Source: CAYOVG01 sp964407285
GTDB taxonomy: Bacteria > Desulfobacterota > Syntrophobacteria > Syntrophobacterales > Syntrophobacteraceae
Direction of reading: 5' to 3'
Assembly (NCBI GenBank): GCA_964407285.1
Contig: CAYOVG010000399.1
Location: 1 to 6,014 of the forward strand
DNA length: 6,014 nt
This document shows positions 1 to 5,832 of this stretch, piece after piece. The translations under genes were made by a program, and so were the position numbers. Within the stretch, counting starts at the first letter, position 1. Every line of letters starts with the position of its first letter. The notes beneath the pieces are model-generated. The model had not been told where the DNA came from, made no database searches, and was given only the letters and a program-made list of their open reading frames with translations.

Positions 1-3000
1 GAAAGAACCGCTTCACGAACGCGAGCCGGTCCATCGTGAAGTAGGCCAGCACCAGTTCCAGCGCCTCGCGAATCCTTTCGACCCCGAGTCGGGCGTACTC
101 GTTCATCACGTGCACCTGGAACGTGCGTTCCTTGTAGTGATGGCCCAGGGGTTCGTAGTCCCCCGTGAGATAAGGACCCTTGCGCGCGCCCGGCAGCACC
201 CGGATGCTCATGGCCTGCCGGAACACCGCCAGCCCCTGCTGCAGGATGATCGCCTTTTGTTCATGGAGGAAGAGAAGCCCCCGGTCGACGGCCGCGAGCG
301 GGTCCTTCACCCGACCGGCGAGGTAGATGTTGGAGCGGAGCGCTTCCGTGAGGTCGTCCGTCGAGAACGCGACCAGCAGTTCGGCGCTCGGGGGGGCGTC
401 GGGCGGAATGCGGGAGAGGATCGCGTCCAGCACCACGCCGGCCACGGCCCTTCGCTTCGCGGCGGTTTCGACGACGGCGTCCCAGGGGCGAAGGAGCCTC
501 ACGCTGTACTGATCCCGTGATTCATGGCGGTAGTCGATGCTCCCGCGCCCTCCGGCAAGGCCGCGGCCGTCCATGCCGAGGCTCACCAGCAGGCGCCGCA
601 GCACCTCGGGATTGCTGTTGTGGCCCATGTCCTTGAGCCTCTGGTTGAGGCGGCGAAGCGAGAGCGGCAGCCGGCCGTCCTCCGCGGCGTCGGGCGCGGC
701 CTCGCGCAGGACCTTCAGCATGTCCTCCTCCAGCGCGGCGACTTCACGAAGAACCTGCACCGGAGGGTTCGCAATCTTATGGCGCACGAAGGCCGTCAGT
801 TGCATTCCGCTTTGCAGAAGCCCCGCTTCGCTCATGCTGTGGAGGGTGCGAAGGACCCGCTGGGACGCCGTCTCTCCCCTGTCCCCCGGGTCCCGCGGAT
901 TCCTCGAGTCCCGCGAGCCCCGAGGACCGGCCGTCGCGCCGCTCAAAGCCGCCTGAGGCTCTCTCGCCTCCGGTGCGTTGCGTCCCGCCCCACCGGGCTG
1001 CGGCTCGTCGAACCGGGATTCGTTGAACCGAGGTTCGTTGAACCCGGGTTCGTCGAACTCCGGAAGCTCCGCAAGTTCGTCGGCGTTCATCCCCCGGTCG
1101 GGGTCGGCGTTAATCATGGCCCGCATGAGGGCGAGCCAGCGCCGTTGTTGGATGGGGGAAAGATTCAGCGCTTCGATCCGCGCCTTCGCCTCCTCCAGGT
1201 TCGCCACCAGCGGCTTTCCCTGGAACACCCGCGTGTGGTTTTCGTCTCTGCGGAGGAACCCGGCCCGCTCCAGCCACGCCACGGCCGTCTTGACCTTGGT
1301 GTCCGCCTGCCGGTCGCTCATGTCGAAGCCTGCGTCCAGGGTTTCGTCCCGCAGGAGTTCCCCCGACGTCAGCACCACCTCCCCGTTCGGACCCCGTTTT
1401 GCGCGCCGGATTCCCCGCAGTATCTCCGCGATGTCCTTCCGGGTGAGCCTGGAGAGCGCTCCCAACTGGAACTGGATTTCCACGTCCTGCTCGTCGTACA
1501 GCAGAACGCACCGGGCGTCGCGGAGGTCCCGGCCGGCCCGGCCGGCCTCCTGCAAGTAGTTTTCGAGCGATCCCGGAATGTCGGCGTGGAGCACCATCCG
1601 CACGTCCTCCTTGTCGATCCCCATGCCGAAGGCGTTCGTCGCGGCGATGACGCGAAGTTCCCCGCGCAGAAACGCTTCCTGCACGGTGCGCTTCTCGGCC
1701 GCGTTGAGCCCCCCGTGATAGGCCCCCGCCGCCCAGTTCCGCATCCGCAGGAATGCCGCCATTTCCTCGGCCTTCTTGCGGGTGGATGTGTAGACCAGGG
1801 CGCTCCCGGCCGAGTCGGGCGGAAGCCGCTCGTCCAGAATGTCGAGAATGGCCGCGTTCTTCTCGGCGGACGTCACCGTGCGGACCTCGAAGTGCAGGTT
1901 CGCGCGTTCGACGCTCCCGTCGAAGACCGTCAGGTCCCGGCCCAGTTCGTTCCGAAAGAATTCGACGATCTCGCTCTTCACGTCCGGCTTGGCCGTCGCG
2001 GTGAAGCAGGCCGCGGGCGGGACGGGTTCGTTTCGCTCCTGCGCGAATTCGCGGATGAAGCGCCCGGCGTAGAGGTAGTCGGGGCGGAAGTCGTGCCCCC
2101 ACTTCGAGAGGCAGTGAGCTTCGTCGAAGACCCAGCAGCCGATTTCGCGGTGTGCGATTGCCTTGCGGAACGAAACATTCCTGAGTTGCTCGGGCGCGAC
2201 GTAGAGGATGGCCACATCGCCCATGCGGACCTGTTCGAGCACCCGGCCGCGCTCGGGCGGGGTGAGCAGCCCGTAGAGCGCAGCCGCGTACGGGGCTCCG
2301 GTCCTGAGGGCGAGGTTGTCCACCTGGTCCTTCATGAGGGCCAGGAGAGGGGAGATGACGATGGTGAGGAGTCCGCGGCGGTAGTGCCGCACGAGCGCGG
2401 GCAACTGGTAGCAGAGCGACTTGCCGCCCCCGGTGGGCAGGACGGCGAGGAGCGGGGTGTCCCCCATGCCGGTCCGGACGATGGCTTCCTGGGTGCTCGA
2501 TCCGTCCTCCATGGCAGGGGAGGGGCGAAACCCGGAAAAGCCGAAGTAGCGCTCCAACTGGACGGCCGGGTTGTGCGTTTCGGCGCAGTACGCGCAGAGC
2601 CGGTCGTCGCAGGGAACGTCCCGAAGGCGGTGGAGGAGTTCGCGCACCGCGGGGAACCGGCTCCGGACCCAGGGCGGAATGATGGAGTTGGAGCCCGCCA
2701 CCCGGAGCCACGCCAGTACGTAGTTGAGGGCCGGGAGATCGCGGAGCGACTCCATCGCGGCTGGAATGAAGTCCTGGAATGCCGTGCGGCAGACGCGGCC
2801 GAGGGTATTCCTTTCCAGGATGGCGGAAGCTTCCTCCGGCGTAACGGCCGGGACTCCCATTGCTTCGAAGACGGCTGCGAGGCCTGCGTATGGGTTCGTT
2901 CGATGGGGGCATTCGGATTCGCATTGTCTTCCGCTCGCCTTCGCTTGTTCGGGGGCGAGTCCGTGCGTACAACCGTCTTCCTTCTCCTCCGGTTCGGGGA

Positions 3001-3547
3001 AGAGACCGGGTTCGGGGATGGGGTCGTGGCCGGGGCCGGGGCGAGGAGACAAAGGAAAGGAACGGAAGGAATCGAAGCAGAACCGGTAAAAGGAGAGAAT
3101 CTCACCGAAACCGGCTTCGGCGATGGCGGAGAAGCTTCCCCACTGGTCCTGGAAGAGGGCGCCCGCAAGCCGGGCATCGGCCACGGGGTCGCTCACGGAT
3201 TCCTTAACCAGCTTATAATCCTTGACGAGGCGGTGGTAGGGGTTTTCCGGAAAGGCGAGGGGCGAGAGGTGCAGGGTATCGACCACGGGTTTCTCGAGAA
3301 GTTTCAGGCCCGGCGCCACGGCCTTCAGTATTGGAATGTCGTAGTCGAGGATGTTGTGGCCGAGCACCATTCGGGAGCTTTCGGCGAAGCGGTCCAGTTC
3401 GGAAAGGACGCGGACGGAAGCGTTACGCCCCTTCCAGGCGAATACCGCATCGCCGAGTACGGCGCCGATGCGATATATGCGGCCGTTGCCGGCCTCGATG
3501 TCCAGGAGAAGACATTCGGAAAGAAATGATGAAACACTTTCGCCCAT
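1..3547 (-). CDS. DEDD exonuclease-RecQ helicase fusion protein (C-terminus beyond window)
   Basis: Predicted ATP-dependent 3'-5' DNA helicase with an attached 3'-5' exonuclease, acting in DNA repair, recombination or defence. The frame is open for 1182 codons and leaves the window without a stop. Exonuclease (about 10-140): D16-x-E18 (LLLDIEAG), GHNILDYDIPIL at 63-74, and HRLVKDY with DPVADARLAG at 105-129. A Cys/His cluster lies at 313-325. RecQ core: YFGFSGFRP with Q353, Walker A LPTGGGKS at 370-377, DEAH at 475-478, WGHDFRPDYLYA from 483, FTATA at 515-519, ATNAFGMGIDK at 636-646, QEAGRAGRD at 666-674. A repetitive linker (831-892) and an unassigned C-terminal region follow. The ATG at 3547 is the only plausible start: an in-frame TGA lies four codons upstream, and the next Met (about 60) would remove exonuclease motif I. 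No strong Shine-Dalgarno is visible. The RecQ assignment is secure; the exact subfamily and cellular role are inferred. Confidence 0.95.
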   Translation of the reverse strand, partial: MGESVSSFLSECLLLDIEAGNGRIYRIGAVLGDAVFAWKGRNASVRVLSELDRFAESSRMVLGHNILDYDIPILKAVAPGLKLLEKPVVDTLHLSPLAFPENPYHRLVKDYKLVKESVSDPVADARLAGALFQDQWGSFSAIAEAGFGEILSFYRFCFDSFRSFPLSPRPGPGHDPIPEPGLFPEPEEKEDGCTHGLAPEQAKASGRQCESECPHRTNPYAGLAAVFEAMGVPAVTPEEASAILERNTLGRVCRTAFQDFIPAAMESLRDLPALNYVLAWLRVAGSNSIIPPWVRSRFPAVRELLHRLRDVPCDDRLCAYCAETHNPAVQLERYFGFSGFRPSPAMEDGSSTQEAIVRTGMGDTPLLAVLPTGGGKSLCYQLPALVRHYRRGLLTIVISPLLALMKDQVDNLALRTGAPYAAALYGLLTPPERGRVLEQVRMGDVAILYVAPEQLRNVSFRKAIAHREIGCWVFDEAHCLSKWGHDFRPDYLYAGRFIREFAQERNEPVPPAACFTATAKPDVKSEIVEFFRNELGRDLTVFDGSVERANLHFEVRTVTSAEKNAAILDILDERLPPDSAGSALVYTSTRKKAEEMAAFLRMRNWAAGAYHGGLNAAEKRTVQEAFLRGELRVIAATNAFGMGIDKEDVRMVLHADIPGSLENYLQEAGRAGRDLRDARCVLLYDEQDVEIQFQLGALSRLTRKDIAEILRGIRRAKRGPNGEVVLTSGELLRDETLDAGFDMSDRQADTKVKTAVAWLERAGFLRRDENHTRVFQGKPLVANLEEAKARIEALNLSPIQQRRWLALMRAMINADPDRGMNADELAELPEFDEPGFNEPRFNESRFDEPQPGGAGRNAPEAREPQAALSGATAGPRGSRDSRNPRDPGDRGETASQRVLRTLHSMSEAGLLQSGMQLTAFVRHKIANPPVQVLREVAALEEDMLKVLREAAPDAAEDGRLPLSLRRLNQRLKDMGHNSNPEVLRRLLVSLGMDGRGLAGGRGSIDYRHESRDQYSVRLLRPWDAVVETAAKRRAVAGVVLDAILSRIPPDAPPSAELLVAFSTDDLTEALRSNIYLAGRVKDPLAAVDRGLLFLHEQKAIILQQGLAVFRQAMSIRVLPGARKGPYLTGDYEPLGHHYKERTFQVHVMNEYARLGVERIREALELVLAYFTMDRLAFVKRFF
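872..916 (-). repeat. Degenerate 9-bp coding repeat (Arg/Asp-rich linker)
   Basis: Residues 878-892 (SRDSRNPRDPGDRGE) come from about five degenerate 9-bp units of the type tcg-cgg-gac or ccg-cgg-gac. Together with the 15-bp repeats about 80 bp away, this marks a low-complexity, probably disordered hinge in the RecQ fusion protein. Confidence 0.55.
998..1057 (-). repeat. Four 15-bp tandem repeats in the helicase linker
   Basis: Four in-frame 15-bp units encode FDEPG, FNEPR, FNESR and FDEPQ (residues 831-850 of the RecQ fusion protein). Synonymous and single-base differences separate the units, so the array is not freshly expanded. It lies between the RecQ core region and the C-terminal region, and is probably a flexible acidic/aromatic linker. 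Confidence 0.8.
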
Positions 3548-3587
3548 TGATCCGATTCACATCCTCGTGTTTGCGCAATTACGTAAC

Positions 3588-3619
3588 CTTATAGTGACTT
3601 GTGAAGAGCCGCACGTCAA
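3588..3619 (-). promoter_or_regulatory. Candidate promoter for the RecQ fusion gene
   Basis: On the minus strand TTGACG (3614-3619) is followed by TATAAG (3588-3593), about 40 bp before the ATG at 3547. The 20-bp spacing is longer than the usual 16-18 bp, so the pairing is tentative. The rest of 3548-3809 holds no gene apart from the degraded helix-turn-helix relic starting at 3715. A short palindrome TTACGTAA (3578-3585) sits just downstream of the -10-like hexamer. Confidence 0.3.
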
Positions 3620-3809
3620 GTGGCGACGCGGAAATAGGGCGTAATTGGGAAATGGTCGAGGGAGGATCGGGTTGCAGGAGTGCCGTTGTCAAACAGATGA
3701 ACCTATGGGCGCCGTCAGAGAGATGGTGAGGTTTGAGTGGACAGTCCGCCGTCCCTGTACCGTTTCAGGTAAGCGGCCAGAGTGGTCTTGGAGATCCGGC
3801 AATTCCGGC

Positions 3810-3818
3810 ATATCTGTT
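3810..3818. repeat. Target-site duplication, left copy
   Basis: ATATCTGTT directly abuts the left inverted repeat and is repeated exactly at 5610-5618. It represents the original target before staggered cleavage and gap filling. Confidence 0.9.
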
Positions 3819-3840
3819 GGGTGCAGATCTTTTGGAACGA
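3819..3840 (+). repeat. Left terminal inverted repeat of the ISKra4 element
   Basis: This 22-bp sequence is the exact reverse complement of 5588-5609. It lies beyond the 3' end of the transposase gene. Beyond 22 bp the two ends diverge. Confidence 0.93.
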
Positions 3841-3862
3841 CACCCCAGGGAACGCTGCACTA

Positions 3863-5347
3863 TCAGGAAGTGACCGCATAGCGACAGGAGTGATTACGTT
3901 TGAGTTCCTGTCCGCGATGGAATTTCCAGTAGGCCTCAAAATCGCCACTCGAACGCAAAGAGCGAATTCGGATTATCGCCTCGGCACTGCTCATCCGCCG
4001 GCGAGCACCGGTACGATCCAGCCGGTCCTTGATCAAATGGCGGCAGGCGCCTTCAATGACTCCCGATGCAATGGGGAGCCCATCGGAAAGGAAAGAATCA
4101 TACCTGAGCATTGGAGCGTAGTTGTCCAGGTAGTCGGCGCACTTGTCCGCGGCTTTTCGCTTGTTTTTGCTAAGCTGCTCACGGGTGGCACAGCGGCGCA
4201 GGCTTACCGCCACACTTTTTGCCTTTCCGTGCAAAATCTGCAAAGCCCTCTCTTTTACCCACTCCTCAGCCTGATCACTGCCAACGGCGTGAAAACAATA
4301 AGCCGCCTTCCACAAGTACTCCAAAACATGGATGAAATCCAAAATCAAAGTTATCCGTGCCCCGTAGTCTCGGACCATATCGAGGATGTCACTGAGTTGC
4401 TGCTCTCCTCCGTCCACTACGACCACCCAGTGACGGCTCTGGGTGGGATCTCTTTTCAATGCTTCCTCGAACGCAGCTTTTATCACCGTGCGGCTATCGT
4501 GCTCGATACTGGCCCAAACCCGCTTGTTTCGAGCCCGCACGGCAGCGGGTTTGTTCTCCTTGGGACCCATGATCTGCTCGGGTGTGCGCTCCTGAGCCGC
4601 AATAGTGTAGACGGCGGCAACCGTGGCCATGCGCTTGCGGTTGAGTTTCTCACCGGGCATCAGTCGTGCTCCATGGCTATGGTTTTGTTCTTGCGCAGCC
4701 TTGCGTGTGGCGGGCCGAAGGTCCTCCTGGCGCATCACAATTCCCTTGTCATCCACCGTGATGACCAAAAGATCCGATGAGTCCTCCGCTTCCCCCGCAA
4801 GCTCGTGGAAGGCGTCGAAGTCCCGTGCTGTTTCAACGGTCTGCTCAATGATCTGACGTTTGGGGACCATGCCGCCCGTTGTTGCGCCAATGCTCGCCAC
4901 GGCTTCCTCAAAGGAGGAGTCAGCCACCTGCCGAGCCACCAAATGACACAGCTCTGAAGAGTATTTGGCTTGCGGAAGGTTGAGCTGCGCATCAGGGGGA
5001 AACAAGCTCTCAGCTCCTTTAGCACTGTAGCCTTTCCTCCTGACCACCACCTCTCCGAACTCCGTCATGAGGTCCCTCTCACAATTTCCACGGCAGCGGC
5101 AACGAATGATCCCGTCGCTCCCCTGAACCGATTCCAGCCTCTGCTCACATCTGGCTCGTATATCCAGATATCCCTGCACCAGAAGCCGCATTATCTCCGT
5201 TCCGTGTTTCTTAATCAAAGCCTCCACCTGATCGTGCTCCATCTGAGCCGCTGGATCGCTGTGAAGTTGACCGATCAGCGCCTCGAACTGGTCACGGGCC
5301 AGTCGAAATACTTCATTGACGATTTCAATGCTGCACGTTTGGTTCAT
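3863..5347 (-). CDS. ISKra4-family DDE transposase, full length
   Basis: Transposase catalysing movement of the surrounding insertion sequence; 494 residues, a normal length for the family. Acidic residues compatible with a DDE active site are D199/D200 in VITVDDKG, D312 in VVVDGGEQQ and E432 in GVIEGACRHLIKDR. Between them is LDFIHVLEYLWKAAYCF (336-352). The segment from DGLPIASGVIEG through TGARRRMSSAEA and EAYWKFH to the end is the characteristic C-terminus of this family. A Cys cluster (CRCRGNC, 83-89) is in the N-terminal third. An upstream in-frame GTG at 5377 would add ten residues, but AAGGAG with a 9-nt gap precedes the ATG at 5347, so that start is preferred. No frameshift or internal stop is present, and the enzyme is probably functional. 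Base composition is visibly less GC-rich than the neighbouring helicase gene, consistent with acquisition from elsewhere. Confidence 0.93.
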   Translation of the reverse strand: MNQTCSIEIVNEVFRLARDQFEALIGQLHSDPAAQMEHDQVEALIKKHGTEIMRLLVQGYLDIRARCEQRLESVQGSDGIIRCRCRGNCERDLMTEFGEVVVRRKGYSAKGAESLFPPDAQLNLPQAKYSSELCHLVARQVADSSFEEAVASIGATTGGMVPKRQIIEQTVETARDFDAFHELAGEAEDSSDLLVITVDDKGIVMRQEDLRPATRKAAQEQNHSHGARLMPGEKLNRKRMATVAAVYTIAAQERTPEQIMGPKENKPAAVRARNKRVWASIEHDSRTVIKAAFEEALKRDPTQSRHWVVVVDGGEQQLSDILDMVRDYGARITLILDFIHVLEYLWKAAYCFHAVGSDQAEEWVKERALQILHGKAKSVAVSLRRCATREQLSKNKRKAADKCADYLDNYAPMLRYDSFLSDGLPIASGVIEGACRHLIKDRLDRTGARRRMSSAEAIIRIRSLRSSGDFEAYWKFHRGQELKRNHSCRYAVTS

Positions 5348-5356
5348 GAAGGGGGT

Positions 5357-5362
5357 CTCCTT
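5357..5362 (-). promoter_or_regulatory. Shine-Dalgarno site of the transposase gene
   Basis: AAGGAG on the minus strand, nine bases before the ATG at 5347. It decides the start in favour of this ATG over the in-frame GTG at 5377. Confidence 0.7.
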
Positions 5363-5366
5363 GCTC

Positions 5367-5385
5367 TGTAGATTCACGGTCTACA
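5367..5385 (-). promoter_or_regulatory. Palindrome in the transposase leader
   Basis: TGTAGA and TCTACA form a 6-bp inverted repeat around a 7-base spacer, ending four bases before the Shine-Dalgarno. It could be an operator or a small leader hairpin that limits transposase expression. A direct repeat TGCCATAAAG (5387-5396 and 5427-5436) and the short palindrome ATGGT-CTA-ACCAT (5404-5416) lie just upstream. No confident -35/-10 pair was found in the leader, and 5348-5609 holds no other gene. Confidence 0.3.
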
Positions 5386-5587
5386 ATGCCATAAAGGAGA
5401 CCGATGGTCTAACCATTTGACCTTATTGCCATAAAGAAGTAGAAGCACCTTCAGTGCCGCTTCGGTTTGGGGACTCCAAAGTTCCCTCTCACTGGTTGCC
5501 GCATCTTGGTTTCAAGTGAGTTCGTTAACGACAGTATAGTGGGCAATCATTCCAGGGTAATTTCCCCGGCTTGCAGACTGCCCAGCT

Positions 5588-5609
5588 TCGTTCCAAAAGA
5601 TCTGCACCC
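5588..5609 (-). repeat. Right terminal inverted repeat of the ISKra4 element
   Basis: Exact inverted match to 3819-3840, on the transposase 5' side. Its outer base borders the second copy of the 9-bp target duplication. Confidence 0.93.
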
Positions 5610-5618
5610 ATATCTGTT
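5610..5618. repeat. Target-site duplication, right copy
   Basis: ATATCTGTT, identical to 3810-3818, directly abuts the right inverted repeat. Collapsing the two copies restores an open helix-turn-helix reading frame in the interrupted relic. Confidence 0.9.
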
Positions 5619-5666
5619 TGTGGGGCATCTCCCGGCTCTTCAGGTACAATGCTTCCATCTTTCTTA

Positions 5667-5793
5667 GGTTCTGTTGACATTTGGCCGAGAACCCTCTCTG
5701 GTCAACGGTCTACAGCGAACAACGGATGTCTGGCAGAAACGCGGCGCCGGAAGGGCTCCAGACGCCATTTCAATGCTAAATGTCAACAGAACA
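5667..5793. mobile_element. 127-bp MITE-like segment with terminal inverted repeats and flanking TA
   Basis: The left end GTTCTGTTGACATTT (5668-5682) is the exact reverse complement of 5778-5792, and the match extends to 17 of 18 bases inward. TA dinucleotides sit outside both ends (5665-5666 and 5794-5795), as expected for IS630/Tc1-mariner-type insertion. No coding sequence of its own is apparent. It could be a non-autonomous mini-element, or two neighbouring element ends in opposite orientation that share terminal sequence, since a transposase relic lies on each side. Confidence 0.5.
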
Positions 5794-5810
5794 TAGAACC
5801 TTTGTTAGCG

Positions 5811-5832
5811 CGCATAAGGGTTGGGTTATGCG
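5811..5832 (-). terminator. Hairpin over the stop codon of the right-edge transposase fragment
   Basis: CGCATAA (5811-5817) and TTATGCG (5826-5832) can form a 7-bp stem with an 8-base loop, overlapping the TAA stop at 5826-5828. No T-run follows on either strand, so a classical intrinsic terminator is not supported. It may be a subterminal structure of the mobile element. Confidence 0.2.

Larger units (their letters stand above)
3819..5609 (-). mobile_element. Complete ISKra4-family insertion sequence, 1791 bp
   Basis: Perfect 22-bp inverted repeats mark both ends: plus strand 3819-3840 and minus strand 5609-5588, each starting GGGTGCAGATCT and ending GGAACGA. A 9-bp direct repeat ATATCTGTT abuts both sides (3810-3818 and 5610-5618). 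The GGG ends and 9-bp duplication are as I recall for the ISKra4 group, and the single transposase inside has that family's motifs. Intact ends, intact transposase and an exact target duplication point to a fairly recent insertion by simple transposition. The transposase stop is 44 bp from the left end; about 260 bp of leader separates its start from the right end. Confidence 0.93.
3715..5658 (-). pseudogene. Helix-turn-helix transposase relic (IS630-like), split by the ISKra4 element
   Basis: Two pieces, 5619-5658 and 3715-3818, become one open frame when the ISKra4 element and one target duplication are removed. The rejoined product starts MEALYLKSREMPHKQICR and continues NCRISKTTLAAYLKRYRDGG, then LSTQTSPSL and a stop (47 residues from the ATG at 5656-5658; the frame is open upstream to a TAG near 5711). 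A PHKxI...ISKTTL..YL..YRDGG pattern is typical of the N-terminal DNA-binding domain of IS630-type transposases. The frame ends right after the helix-turn-helix, where such proteins normally continue for about 300 residues with the DDE domain; nothing of that domain is visible to the left. It was therefore probably broken before the ISKra4 insertion. Family assignment rests on motif recognition only. Confidence 0.6.

Noticed and set aside
1110..2972. A 620-codon minus-strand frame inside the helicase gene.
   Set aside because: It is in a different frame from the RecQ motifs; its product is Arg/Pro/Gly-rich without domain signatures, as expected of an out-of-frame translation of GC-rich DNA.
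524..3529. A plus-strand open frame of about 1000 codons opposite the helicase gene.
   Set aside because: It is the mirror of a GC-rich coding strand, in which stop codons are rare on the opposite strand. Its product has no recognisable domain, while the minus strand carries every RecQ motif in order.
3715..3948. A 77-codon minus-strand frame taken as an independent small gene.
   Set aside because: Its first part reads out of frame through the transposase end and the ISKra4 terminal repeat; only the portion left of 3818 is meaningful, as the 3' part of the split helix-turn-helix relic.
3782..4780. A 332-codon plus-strand frame overlapping the transposase gene.
   Set aside because: It lies antisense to a well-supported ISKra4 transposase and shows no family motif of its own.
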